This document shows positions 8,825 through 17,244 of a stretch of 64,000 bases of DNA, piece after piece. Source of the stretch: Bacteroidota bacterium (GTDB lineage Bacteria > Bacteroidota > JABWAT01); contig JABWAT010000011.1 in assembly GCA_013360915.1 (NCBI GenBank), positions 1 to 64,000 on the forward strand. Reading direction: 5' to 3'. The notes beneath the pieces were generated by a model, which was not told the origin of the DNA, did not search any database, and worked only from the letters and a program-made list of their open reading frames with translations. Position 1 is the first letter of the stretch. Each line of letters starts with the position of its first letter. A program made the translations under genes and the position numbers.

Positions 8825-9666
8825 AAAAGAGCCCACGTGAAGCCTCGCTGGGTGGAAAAATCTTCACCTATGCGTTTTTAACCCTGTTTGTTCTCTGGTC
8901 GATTTACCCCATTCTGAATGTGATCACCGTGTCGCTGCGGCCCGGGGACCTGTTATGGAGCAAGGACCTGAGTATCATTCCCGAGAACTGGACACTGGAT
9001 GCCTACTATCAGCTGCTGTTCGATAAACCTTTCATGCGGTGGTTGTGGAATTCCATGCTGGTATCTTTTACGGTCACCCTGACCGGGGTGGCACTGGCAT
9101 CAACGGCCGGTTATGCATTTTCGCGGTATAAATTCCGCGGGAAGGAAACGGCTATGATCGGGATGATTGTGACCCAAATGTTTCCGGTGACCATGCTGCT
9201 CCTTCCCTTGTTCATTATGCTGATCAAAATGGGATTGTATGACACCTACATCGGGCTGATCATTGCCTACTCGGCTACCGCGCTTCCGTTCTGTGTCTGG
9301 CAGATGAAGGGTTATTACGATACCATTCCCAAATCGCTCGAAGAAGCCGCAGCCATCGATGGATGCAGTCAGTGGATGACCTTTTACCGGATCGTTCTGC
9401 CGCTGGCTGCACCGGCGCTGGTGATCACAGCCCTGTTCAGTTTCATGTCGGCCTGGAGTGAGTACCTGGTGGCTGCCGTGCTCATTCAGGATACCACGAT
9501 GTTTACGCTTCCGTTGGGTCTGAAGAGTTTTCAATCGAATTTTGCCACCGAGTGGGGATTGTATGCTGCAGCAGCCCTGTTTGTTTCGCTGCCGGTGGTC
9601 GTGCTCTTCATGGCGCTCAGCCGGTATCTGGTGTCTGGACTGACGCTGGGAGGCGTGAAAGAGTAA
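8821..9666 (+). CDS. Sugar ABC transporter permease (MalG/UgpE type)
   Basis: A 281-residue permease with about six membrane helices. Its EAA loop (EEAAAIDGCSQWMTFY) is near residue 174 and it ends in LTLGGVKE, typical for MalG-like subunits. It pairs with the upstream permease. No ATPase gene follows; importers of this family often share a general MsmX/UgpC-type ATPase encoded elsewhere, which must be assumed here. Confidence 0.93.
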   Translation: MKKSPREASLGGKIFTYAFLTLFVLWSIYPILNVITVSLRPGDLLWSKDLSIIPENWTLDAYYQLLFDKPFMRWLWNSMLVSFTVTLTGVALASTAGYAFSRYKFRGKETAMIGMIVTQMFPVTMLLLPLFIMLIKMGLYDTYIGLIIAYSATALPFCVWQMKGYYDTIPKSLEEAAAIDGCSQWMTFYRIVLPLAAPALVITALFSFMSAWSEYLVAAVLIQDTTMFTLPLGLKSFQSNFATEWGLYAAAALFVSLPVVVLFMALSRYLVSGLTLGGVKE

Positions 9667-9700
9667 CGGTGACGGGGTCCCTGGAAAAGAACGAAAACTG

Positions 9701-9727
9701 CTGGATTCCGGCCTGTGCCGGAATGAC
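9701..9727 (+). repeat. Dispersed palindromic repeat (IPACAGMT type)
   Basis: CTGGATTCCGGCC-TGTG-CCGGAATGAC contains the perfect palindrome arms ATTCCGGC/GCCGGAAT (9705-9724). In one frame it reads WIPACAGMT, a peptide known as the shadow of a very widespread intergenic repeat. Degenerate relatives may lie at about 2225-2290 and 4605-4670. Confidence 0.6.
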
Positions 9728-9835
9728 AACCATCATTTCAGCACCTAATCAAGGTGCAGTTTCCGTTAATGACCTGATTCAACAATCTGGTTTCTTTTTC
9801 GGACAGCTCCAATACCGCCCAGCCCTTCACACATC

Positions 9836-10705
9836 ATGGACCGTTTAGCCGATCTCATTGCCGATCTGCCGCTCAGGCTGAAAGCAGCCCGGGTGGTGGA
9901 AGGCTATCTTACCGGAATTCACGATTCTCCTTTTCACGGATTTTCGGCGGATTTTGCTCAGCACCGTCCCTATCAGCCTGGGGATGACCTGAGACATTTT
10001 GACTGGAAAGTCTGGGCCCGGAAAGAAAAGGCGGTTGTACGCCAGTACGAAGAAGAAACCAACCTGCAGGCCACCCTCATTCTGGATGCCTCTGCCAGCA
10101 TGTCACTGACCCACGACGGGCGTTCCAAGTGGGAGTATGCGGCGGTGCTGGCCGGATCACTCATTCACCTGATTCTGAGACAACGGGATGCAGCCGGTCT
10201 GATGGTGACCGATGAAACAATCCGGTCGGTGCAGTTTCCCCGCGGAGCTGCGTGGATCGAACCGGTTTTGTTTAAAACGCTGGAAACCGTTGAGCCCTCG
10301 GGAAAAACCCGTCTGGCCATTGGGTTGGAACAGGCCGCCCGTCAGCAAAGCCGCCGCGGATTGTTCATTCTGATTTCGGATTTCATGGAAGATCCCGACC
10401 AGTTCATTCCGGCGCTGCGGCAACTGGCCTCTCATGGGCATGATCTGATGGCGGTTCAGGTTCTCACACCGGGTGATCTGGAACTGGAACCGCTCCGTGA
10501 TGTCTGGGCGGAAGATTCAGAAACCGGCGAACGCCTGGCTACCCATTGGGTTCAGCTGGCCGGTGATTTTAAACAGCAGGCACAAGCCTGGCAGACCGAC
10601 CTCGGGAACAAATTCCGTAATCTGGGAATTGATTGGGTGGCTGCCCGCACCGATCAGCCATTTGCCACCACGCTCCGCTCCATTTTACAACACCGTCAGC
10701 GATAG
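9836..10705 (+). CDS. DUF58 domain protein with von Willebrand A-like fold
   Basis: A 289-residue protein of the DUF58 family. Diagnostic segments are the N-terminal PYQPGDDLRHFDWKVWARKEKAVVRQYEEE and, from about residue 83, LILDASASMS, which has the DxSxS metal-site pattern of vWA domains. Members usually sit beside a MoxR-type AAA+ ATPase and act in membrane-linked assembly or metal insertion; no such ATPase is visible here. The gene lies 14 bases before the amylase gene and may be co-transcribed with it. No Shine-Dalgarno sequence is seen before the start. Confidence 0.85.
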   Translation: MDRLADLIADLPLRLKAARVVEGYLTGIHDSPFHGFSADFAQHRPYQPGDDLRHFDWKVWARKEKAVVRQYEEETNLQATLILDASASMSLTHDGRSKWEYAAVLAGSLIHLILRQRDAAGLMVTDETIRSVQFPRGAAWIEPVLFKTLETVEPSGKTRLAIGLEQAARQQSRRGLFILISDFMEDPDQFIPALRQLASHGHDLMAVQVLTPGDLELEPLRDVWAEDSETGERLATHWVQLAGDFKQQAQAWQTDLGNKFRNLGIDWVAARTDQPFATTLRSILQHRQR

Positions 10706-10719
10706 GAGGATTCATCCGC

Positions 10720-12705
10720 ATGAGACTGCTTTTTCTGCTACTTCCGGTCCTGTTGCTCGCCGGATGCCGTGAGGAAGAACCGGGTTCTCTGTTTCCGCGA
10801 ATTGATCGGGAAACCGGTGAGTATTGGTTTTTTTACTATGACAGTTCAGCATCGGTTCAGTCTGTTGCACTGGCCGGCTCGTTCAATGGTTGGTCCGCCA
10901 CCGCAACTCCCATGAAAAAACGGACTGATCACTTGTGGTCAGCCAGCATCAAACTGGCTCCCGGAAAGCGGGAACAGTACAAAGTGGTTCTCAATGGCAC
11001 GAAGTGGATTCCCGATCCGAATGCACCGTATATCACCATGGATCAGTGGCGGAATTCGGTCATTCAGACCATCCGTCCCGACGAATTTGGTCTGATGTTC
11101 AGCTCTCCCATTGCCGATGGGGCGGCCATCCGTCCGGAATTTATCCGGCTGGTGTTTAACGATCCAAAATCGATTTTACCTGCCGCCAGTGTGGTGGTGA
11201 CACTGAATGGCCGGCCGGTCAGGGAGTTAACCCGGCTTGCCGATGGAGAAATCAGGGTGCCGGTTCATCCCGATCTGGACGGAGAAATTCAGGTGGAGAT
11301 TCAGATCGGACATCCCAACCTGAACTGGTATCACTCGTTTCTCGTCTTTGTCTGGAGTAAGCCCATCGACCTGAAAACGCCGCCGCAGAATGATGCCATG
11401 GTGTTATATGAGATTTACATCAGGCAATTTGCCGACAGCAATGACGATGGAACCGGTGATCTGAAGGGAATCACCGGGAAACTGCCGTACCTCGACTCGC
11501 TTGGCGTGACCGGTCTGTGGCTCATGCCGTTTAATGAATCTCCACGCGATCATGGTTACGCCATCAATGATTATCTGGCCATCGATCGGGAATACGGCAC
11601 CATGGAAGATTTCAGGCAACTGGCCATGGCAGCCGATGAACGCGGCATCGATCTCTGGATGGATTTCGTCATTAACCACACCGACACCACCCATCCGTGG
11701 TTTCTCGACATCCGGAAAAAGGGGAAGGAAAGCCGCTATTGGACCTGGTTTCAGATGACGGGCGATCAGCCGCTCAGCTGGAAATACTTCGGGATGGATG
11801 ATGGCATGCCCAAGCTGAATTTCCAGAATCCGGAGGTACAGGATTACTTCCTGAAAATGGCTGAATTCTGGATGGATCCTGATCAGGATGGTGATTTTTC
11901 GGATGGGGTGGATGGATTCCGGTGCGACGCCGCGATTGAAGTGCCGCACAGTTACTGGAAACGGTTCCGGGCACATGTGAAAAAGATACGGCCCGATGTG
12001 ACGATTCTGGGTGAAATCTGGGTGGCCGATCAACTGGCGCTTCTGCCGTTTTACGATCAGGAATTCGACATGACGTTTGATTACCCGTTGTACTACACCC
12101 TACGCGATGCCATTCATGAACAGAAGCCCGACCTGCTCATGCGGTTCTGGCAACCCATGCGCCAGGAAGTATTGCCATCGGGTGCACAATGGGTCACATT
12201 TACTTCCAATCACGACAATTTCCGGTCGTTGTCGCTTTTCAGAGAAAACCGGGCAGAGTGGAATCTGGCTCAGAATCTGCTTTTCGCCCTTCCGGGAACG
12301 CCCATGGTGTATTATGGTGATGAAGCCGGACTGACAGGGAAAAATCCGCCCGATACCAATGTGAGACAGAAAATGGTTTTCCCTGCACCAACCTCTGATT
12401 TCTACCAGACCTACCGGTCCCTCATTGCCCTCAGGAAAACCTTTCCGGTTCTGGCCGCCAGGGATTACAAGGAATCACCCACGCTTACCTTTTCAACACC
12501 CGAACCGGGATTGCTGATTGTTCACCGGTCGGATGGAAACCAGAAGCTGACAGGATATTTCAACCTGTCGCCCGCGGGTTTAACCTTTAAAAAGCCGTAT
12601 TCCGGAAAACCGGTGACCTGGAACGGGACAGCCTGGACGGTTGGTGAATCACGGCCGCTGACCGATCTGCCGGCATATGGTGTTTCCTGGCTGATCCCTG
12701 ACTGA
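10720..12705 (+). CDS. GH13 alpha-amylase family lipoprotein with N-terminal CBM48-like module
   Basis: A 661-residue secreted enzyme. The start at 10720 is chosen because AGGAGGA lies at 10704-10710 and the product then opens with a lipoprotein signal (MRLLFLLLPVLLLAGC). An early-set/CBM48-like domain follows (ALAGSFNGWSATATPM), then the GH13 barrel. Catalytic residues by family rule are Asp403 (DGFRCD), Glu432 (LGEIW) and Asp499 (SNHD), with VINHTD near residue 317. It should cleave or transfer alpha-glucosidic bonds at the cell envelope, producing maltodextrins for the importer encoded upstream. Exact specificity (amylase, neopullulanase or cyclomaltodextrinase type) cannot be read from sequence alone. 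Confidence 0.92.
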   Translation: MRLLFLLLPVLLLAGCREEEPGSLFPRIDRETGEYWFFYYDSSASVQSVALAGSFNGWSATATPMKKRTDHLWSASIKLAPGKREQYKVVLNGTKWIPDPNAPYITMDQWRNSVIQTIRPDEFGLMFSSPIADGAAIRPEFIRLVFNDPKSILPAASVVVTLNGRPVRELTRLADGEIRVPVHPDLDGEIQVEIQIGHPNLNWYHSFLVFVWSKPIDLKTPPQNDAMVLYEIYIRQFADSNDDGTGDLKGITGKLPYLDSLGVTGLWLMPFNESPRDHGYAINDYLAIDREYGTMEDFRQLAMAADERGIDLWMDFVINHTDTTHPWFLDIRKKGKESRYWTWFQMTGDQPLSWKYFGMDDGMPKLNFQNPEVQDYFLKMAEFWMDPDQDGDFSDGVDGFRCDAAIEVPHSYWKRFRAHVKKIRPDVTILGEIWVADQLALLPFYDQEFDMTFDYPLYYTLRDAIHEQKPDLLMRFWQPMRQEVLPSGAQWVTFTSNHDNFRSLSLFRENRAEWNLAQNLLFALPGTPMVYYGDEAGLTGKNPPDTNVRQKMVFPAPTSDFYQTYRSLIALRKTFPVLAARDYKESPTLTFSTPEPGLLIVHRSDGNQKLTGYFNLSPAGLTFKKPYSGKPVTWNGTAWTVGESRPLTDLPAYGVSWLIPD

Positions 12706-12707
12706 CC

Positions 12708-13472
12708 ATGGCATTTAATCCCGGCCGGTTTGGACGGCTGAATGCATCCGGTCTTGGTCAGACCCTGGTTTACCGGCCTGCCACCGGATCGACGAATACC
12801 GTTCTGAAGGAACTGGCTGGTGCAGCACCGGGAACCGTGGTCCTTGCTGATACTCAATCGGCCGGACGTGGCCGTCTCGACCGTGTCTGGGTGGATGAAC
12901 CGGGGAAAAACCTGCTGTTCAGTGTTCTCGATATCCGCCCGGTGACCGATAAAAAGTCAGGGCTGATTCCCCTGCTGACCTCTCTGGCCATCGTAAGAAC
13001 GATTGGTGACCGGGTGGCTGGTGCCGGAATCAAATGGCCGAATGATTTGGTTCACGATGGCCGGAAACTGGCAGGCATTCTGGTTGAAGCAAGAACCACC
13101 GGATCAACCATGGCCTTTATCATCGGAATCGGTCTGAATGTGAATCAGGTACGGTTTTCGGTTCCGGGCGGAGTGGAACCCGTTAGTCTGGCCCTACTGA
13201 CCGGGCATCCTGAAGACCGTGAGCGACTGCTGGCCGATCTGCTCATGAATCTGGAGCGGGTACTGCAGCAGGAACCGGTAAGTGATTTGCTCATGGCTTA
13301 CCGGTCGGCCTGCGTGACAACGGGTCAGACCATCCGGTTCACCCATCACGGCGAAGAGAAAGTCGGTTTTGCCGACTCGGTTGATGATGAGGGACGGCTG
13401 GTGATTCAGTCTGAAGGACACACACTGGCCTATCAGGGCAACGAAATTTTTCATATCCGGGTACAACCATGA
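12708..13472 (+). CDS. birA: Biotin--[acetyl-CoA-carboxylase] ligase
   Basis: A 254-residue biotin protein ligase that makes biotinyl-AMP and attaches biotin to carrier proteins. The biotin/ATP loop SAGRGRLDRVW (GRGR at 53-56), KWPNDL (109-114) and GRKLAGILVE are all present. There is no N-terminal helix-turn-helix, so it is a mono-functional (group I) enzyme that does not itself repress biotin genes. It starts two bases after the amylase stop and overlaps coaX by four bases. Confidence 0.95.
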   Translation: MAFNPGRFGRLNASGLGQTLVYRPATGSTNTVLKELAGAAPGTVVLADTQSAGRGRLDRVWVDEPGKNLLFSVLDIRPVTDKKSGLIPLLTSLAIVRTIGDRVAGAGIKWPNDLVHDGRKLAGILVEARTTGSTMAFIIGIGLNVNQVRFSVPGGVEPVSLALLTGHPEDRERLLADLLMNLERVLQQEPVSDLLMAYRSACVTTGQTIRFTHHGEEKVGFADSVDDEGRLVIQSEGHTLAYQGNEIFHIRVQP

Positions 13473-14245
13473 ATTATCTGCTGGCAATCGACATCGGAAA
13501 CACCAATACGGTGATTGGCATCATGAAAGATGGGGTGGTGCTTCATTCCTGGAGAATCACCACAGGAAACCTTCAGACCGTGGATGAACTGGGCATTCTG
13601 GTTCTCGAACTGCTCCGTAACCGCGGCTATCAGACAGCCGATATCCGGCATGTGGGCATCTGCAGTGTCGTTCCCGATGTCACCACCATTTACCAGGCGG
13701 TGGCCACCACTTATATCGGACGTGAATCCTTTACGGTCGGGCATCATCTCGATCTGGGAATAAAAATCATCTACGACGATCCGCGTGCGGTTGGTGCCGA
13801 CCGGCTGGCCAATGTGATTGCGGCCATGCATCGGTTTGGCGGACCGGGTGTGGTGATCGATCTGGGAACAGCGACCACCTTTGATGTCTATAACGACAAG
13901 GGCGACTATCTGGGCGGGGTGATTTCGCCGGGAATCGAGACCAGTGCGCTTTCTCTCCATCGCCGGGCCGCAAAACTTCCGCGGATTAATCTGGAATTGC
14001 CAGATACGATCATTGCAAAAAACACCACGGCGGCCATGCAGAATGGCATCTTACTCGGCTCACTGAAATCGGCCGAGGGTATCATCGGTGAAATTCAGAA
14101 GGAATTTGATCAGCCACTGAAACTGACCATTACCGGCGGATTCAGTACGTTTATCCGGTCGCATTCGGTTCTGAGCATGGAACAGGTTCCCGATCTGGTA
14201 CTGGAAGGCGTGTACCGGATCGGTCACCGGCTGGGTTACTGCTGA
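13469..14245 (+). CDS. coaX: Type III pantothenate kinase
   Basis: A 258-residue enzyme phosphorylating pantothenate in the first step of coenzyme A synthesis. It shows the ASKHA-fold phosphate loop AIDIGNTNT (Asp8), the GADRLAN segment and VIDLGTATTFDV, all typical of CoaX. The ATG overlaps the birA stop (ATGA); birA-coaX adjacency is common in bacteria. Its 3' end overlaps the convergent HAD gene by ten bases. Confidence 0.96.
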   Translation: MNYLLAIDIGNTNTVIGIMKDGVVLHSWRITTGNLQTVDELGILVLELLRNRGYQTADIRHVGICSVVPDVTTIYQAVATTYIGRESFTVGHHLDLGIKIIYDDPRAVGADRLANVIAAMHRFGGPGVVIDLGTATTFDVYNDKGDYLGGVISPGIETSALSLHRRAAKLPRINLELPDTIIAKNTTAAMQNGILLGSLKSAEGIIGEIQKEFDQPLKLTITGGFSTFIRSHSVLSMEQVPDLVLEGVYRIGHRLGYC

Positions 14246-14901
14246 ACCAGATCCATTACCACAGGTTTCAACTGTCCGGTTTCCACATCGAAAACATCCG
14301 ACAATTCCAATCCGCCCGTCATGTGAATGGTGGGAATGCCAGCCAGCCTTGATCCCGCCACATTGGCCGGATTGTCATCCATAAACAGGGTTTTCTGCGG
14401 ATCGAGCCCGTTTTCTTCCAGCACATGCCGGTAAATGGCCACATCGGGTTTCCGCAGGTGAACCTCGTAAGAATAGTACATTTTATGGAACAGGTCAGAC
14501 AGATCCTTCAGTCCGAATGAAGAATGGACGTATTCATTGAACAGCCGGATGTGGCTTTCATTCGTGTTGCTCAGAAGAAAGGTCTGGTAACGGGACTTCA
14601 CCTTTCTGATCAGGTCAATCCGGTAGGGAGGAATGTCTTTTACCATGGTGTACCAGGCGCGGTCGAATTCCGCATCGGGTAAGGAACGGTTAAACTGCCG
14701 GTTCAGACGGGAGCGGAATTCCGCAGAGGAAATCAGTCCCATTTCATACTGATCGAAGACATCCATCTGCTGATGGAAGGAAAAATGCTGATCGAAACCG
14801 GTAAAGCCCAGGTCGTGAAAGGCCAGCACGGTATCGTGATAGTCGATGTTGACGATGACACCGCCGAGATCGAAGATGATGGTGGTAAATGGTAGATTCA
14901 T
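14236..14901 (-). CDS. HAD-superfamily hydrolase (IA type)
   Basis: A 221-residue phosphatase-like protein. Motif I is FDLGGVIVN (nucleophile Asp11), motif II FLLSNTNES, and motif IV FMDDNPANV. The long C1 cap helix region suggests a sugar-phosphate or nucleotide phosphatase of the YihX/HAD-IA kind. An in-frame ATG at 14943 exists, but a promoter -7 element (TACCTTTG) lies between the two, five bases before the ATG at 14901, so the shorter form is preferred and the mRNA may be leaderless. The substrate is unknown. Confidence 0.88.
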   Translation of the reverse strand: MNLPFTTIIFDLGGVIVNIDYHDTVLAFHDLGFTGFDQHFSFHQQMDVFDQYEMGLISSAEFRSRLNRQFNRSLPDAEFDRAWYTMVKDIPPYRIDLIRKVKSRYQTFLLSNTNESHIRLFNEYVHSSFGLKDLSDLFHKMYYSYEVHLRKPDVAIYRHVLEENGLDPQKTLFMDDNPANVAGSRLAGIPTIHMTGGLELSDVFDVETGQLKPVVMDLVQQ

Positions 14902-14906
14902 GGGTG

Positions 14907-14937
14907 CAAAGGTACATTCAGGCAGGTCGGGTATAAA
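14907..14937 (-). promoter_or_regulatory. Bacteroidota-type promoter of the HAD gene
   Basis: On the minus strand, TTTA, 19 bases, TACCTTTG, CACCC, then ATG. The -7 element matches TAnnTTTG exactly and its end lies five bases from the start codon. Confidence 0.55.
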
Positions 14938-14957
14938 GTTCATCCCGGCCCCCGTTC

Positions 14958-14989
14958 TTTGAAATCGACCTGTCAGCGCGTTACTTTTA
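14958..14989 (+). promoter_or_regulatory. Bacteroidota-type promoter of the multiheme lipoprotein gene
   Basis: TTTG at 14958-14961, a 20-base spacer, then TACTTTTA at 14982-14989, one base off TAnnTTTG and four bases before the ATG at 14994. It lies back to back with the HAD promoter. Confidence 0.5.
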
Positions 14990-14993
14990 ATCC

Positions 14994-16262
14994 ATGAGAC
15001 TCCTGAGTGTACTTCCGATTATTATTTTCTCGTCCCTCTTCACCGCCTGCGACTGGTTCACCCCCTCGCATACCATTGTGTTTACCCACAATACCAATGG
15101 ATATCTGGAAGATTGCGGGTGTTCGGGGCATAAAAACGGCGGCCTTCACCGGCGGATGGCCATTTTTGCCACGGCTTCTGTTGCCGACCGGGATGCCATC
15201 TACCTGGATGGCGGCGATGTGCTTTCTACTTATTACCGGTTTCCGCTTCGCGATAAATATGTGGCTGAGATCATGATGATGCTGCAGTATGACGCCATCG
15301 GGGTTGGTGAGCAGGATCTGATTAACGGACTTGGATTTTATGATCGGTGGATGGCGCCGCTTCCCATGACCTCGGCCAATCTGACAAACCTGGGTAAAAG
15401 TGCGCGTGTCGTTAAACGAAAAGGCGAACAGGTGGCTATTATCAGCCTGATCGACCCGCAACTGCTCGATATCCTGCCCGATTCGACCCGCAGCCAGCTG
15501 ATTGTGGCCGATCCTTCCACCATTCTGGCAGCCGTTCTGGCCGAACTGGAAAAAAAGGAGATACGAAACGTCATCCTGCTCTCGCATCTGGGATTGTTTC
15601 AGGATAAACAGATGGCGGAACAGTTTCCGCAGTTGTCTCTGATCATTTCGGCTCATGATCAGGATGTGCGGGATTCCCTGTGGGTGGTGAATGAAACGCC
15701 GATCGTTCAGAACGGACCTGATGGAGAACGGGTGGGTGTTCTGGAAGGGAAATTCATCGACGGGAAATTCCGGATGGATCATTTTAACCGTATTCTGCTC
15801 GATTCGACGATTTACGGCGATTCACTGGTCTGGGCCAAGATCAATAAATACTATGCCGAGACCGATTCGGTTCAACCCGACCTTAAACCGGAATTAATGG
15901 GCAATGTGTCGGTGGAAAATTGCGGAAGCTGCCACAAGGCCATCACCGATCAATGGCTGACTTCTGGCCATGCACATGCCTTCGAAACTCTGAAAAATGC
16001 CGGCATGGAAAAAGACAGCGATTGTCTGACCTGCCACACAACGCATTATGGCGATGTGAACTACTTCAGGAATACGCAGGAAACCTCCGGCTGGGTGAAT
16101 GTGCACTGCCAGCAATGCCATGAAGTGCATGTGGATCCCACCGCCAAACGCTGTACCGTCACCCGCGATCGCACAGCCGAAAAAGATTGCCGTACCTGCC
16201 ACACCCCGGAAAGAAGTCCGGCCTTTGACTACAAGACGTATCTGTTAAAGGCGCATGGGTGA
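14994..16262 (+). CDS. Tetraheme c-type cytochrome lipoprotein with 5'-nucleotidase-like domain
   Basis: A 422-residue envelope protein. The signal ends in lipobox LFTAC. Residues about 25-300 resemble the metallophosphoesterase/UshA-like fold found in SoxB relatives (IVFTHNTNGYLEDCGCSGHKNGGL, then LDGGDVLS), although the classic metal-ligand motifs look eroded. The C-terminal part carries four CxxCH heme sites: CGSCH (310), CLTCH (344), CQQCH (372) and CRTCH (399), arranged like cytochrome c554-type domains (SGHAHAFETL). The YLEDCGC motif with C-terminal hemes is known from uncharacterised proteins of anaerobic or sulfur-cycling bacteria. Electron transfer at the envelope is likely; the substrate is unknown. 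Confidence 0.85.
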   Translation: MRLLSVLPIIIFSSLFTACDWFTPSHTIVFTHNTNGYLEDCGCSGHKNGGLHRRMAIFATASVADRDAIYLDGGDVLSTYYRFPLRDKYVAEIMMMLQYDAIGVGEQDLINGLGFYDRWMAPLPMTSANLTNLGKSARVVKRKGEQVAIISLIDPQLLDILPDSTRSQLIVADPSTILAAVLAELEKKEIRNVILLSHLGLFQDKQMAEQFPQLSLIISAHDQDVRDSLWVVNETPIVQNGPDGERVGVLEGKFIDGKFRMDHFNRILLDSTIYGDSLVWAKINKYYAETDSVQPDLKPELMGNVSVENCGSCHKAITDQWLTSGHAHAFETLKNAGMEKDSDCLTCHTTHYGDVNYFRNTQETSGWVNVHCQQCHEVHVDPTAKRCTVTRDRTAEKDCRTCHTPERSPAFDYKTYLLKAHG

Positions 16263-16353
16263 GTGGGATATGGCTGGGAAAAACGTGATCTGATCCTGAA
16301 GCTATTCTGTTCTTCCGATTCTTCTGATACTTAATTGGTTGAAACCAGTAGCG

Positions 16354-16377
16354 TAAGTATACTTGCAAGTATACTTA
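16354..16377. promoter_or_regulatory. 24-bp perfect palindrome, likely toxin-antitoxin operator
   Basis: The site is two copies of AAGTATACTT (16355-16364 and 16367-16376), each itself a palindrome, together forming one perfect 24-bp palindrome. It lies 44 bases before the antitoxin gene, as expected for autoregulation by a ribbon-helix-helix antitoxin. Confidence 0.7.
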
Positions 16378-16421
16378 TATTGACTTACCTTTAGGTGAAA
16401 GATTAAAAATCAGAGTAAACC

Positions 16422-16652
16422 ATGCCACAGATTTCCTTATACATAGACGAGGCAACTTTAAGGAAGATAGTGGGAGCTGCTGCCCGGGAAAAGGTTTCCA
16501 TTTCAAAATGGGTGAGTGATCAACTTAAGTCCCATATTGATCCGCAATACCCCAAGGACTTTGAAAAGCTGTTCGGATCCATTACGGATGAGACTTTTAC
16601 AGATCCCGGTGATCAAGGATTATCTACTGATCACCTTCGGATGGATTTATGA
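16422..16652 (+). CDS. Antitoxin, ribbon-helix-helix type (VapB-like)
   Basis: A 76-residue protein. It opens with a beta strand (QISLYIDEATLRKI) followed by two helices (AAREKVSISKWVSDQLKSH), the pattern of ribbon-helix-helix DNA-binding antitoxins. The acidic, unstructured tail (ITDETFTDPGDQG) is typical of the toxin-neutralising part. It overlaps the toxin gene by four bases (ATGA), and the palindrome at 16354 fits as its operator. Confidence 0.82.
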   Translation: MPQISLYIDEATLRKIVGAAAREKVSISKWVSDQLKSHIDPQYPKDFEKLFGSITDETFTDPGDQGLSTDHLRMDL

Positions 16653-17050
16653 TTTATTTTTTAGATACAAATACATGTATCTACTTTTTGAATGGGACAA
16701 GCACCTCAATCAGAGACAAACTACTTTCCACTATTCCTTCCACTGTAAAAATTCCATCGATTGTAAAAGCGGAGTTGATTTTTGGAGCATATAAAAGCAA
16801 ACGAAAAGAGGAAAACCTGATTAAAATCAGGACATTTCTCGAACCATTTGAGGTGATTTCCTTTTCAGAATCGATGGCGGATATTTATGCAGAAATTCGT
16901 AGTTCCTGTGAGAAATCGGGTAAACCTGTTGGGCCCAATGATTTATTAATTGCCTCAACCGTTCTTTTTTACTCTGGCATCCTTGTGACAAATAATCAGT
17001 CAGAATTCGAAATGGTTTCAAACCTTCAGGTTGTTAACTGGTTTCAATAA
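16649..17050 (+). CDS. vapC: PIN-domain ribonuclease toxin (VapC-like)
   Basis: A 133-residue PIN-domain protein expected to cut RNA when freed from its antitoxin. The acidic metal ligands are visible: Asp6 (FLDTNTC), Glu42 (KAELIFGA) and Asp98 (GPNDLLIA). The fourth position (VTNNQSEFE) has Asn and Glu instead of the usual Asp, a common variation. It is translationally coupled to the antitoxin. Lower GC than its neighbours suggests lateral acquisition. Confidence 0.9.
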   Translation: MIYFLDTNTCIYFLNGTSTSIRDKLLSTIPSTVKIPSIVKAELIFGAYKSKRKEENLIKIRTFLEPFEVISFSESMADIYAEIRSSCEKSGKPVGPNDLLIASTVLFYSGILVTNNQSEFEMVSNLQVVNWFQ

Positions 17051-17244
17051 AATAGATTCAATAAATCGTTATTTTCTGGTTTTCTGTAAAGTTGCCAGTC
17101 AAAGGTGCTTTTACCCCGGCGTTTTTCTGTCAGGAGATTCAACCGGACTGTTAGTTGGTGGAACCAATAGCCAGGTAAAGGTCAGGATATTTTTAATCAG
17201 GTTAATATATTGATGACACCACGTCATTATCAGGGAAATCGGGT

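Noticed and set aside
9552-9848. Plus-strand frame containing IPACAGMTT
   Set aside because: Arises from the dispersed palindromic repeat and the end of the permease gene.
14973-15782. Open frame of 269 codons opposite the four-heme gene
   Set aside because: Shadow of the cytochrome lipoprotein, which has four heme motifs and a signal peptide.
17051-17244. Regulatory leader (trp attenuator) before trpD
   Set aside because: No Trp-codon leader peptide or alternative hairpins could be seen.
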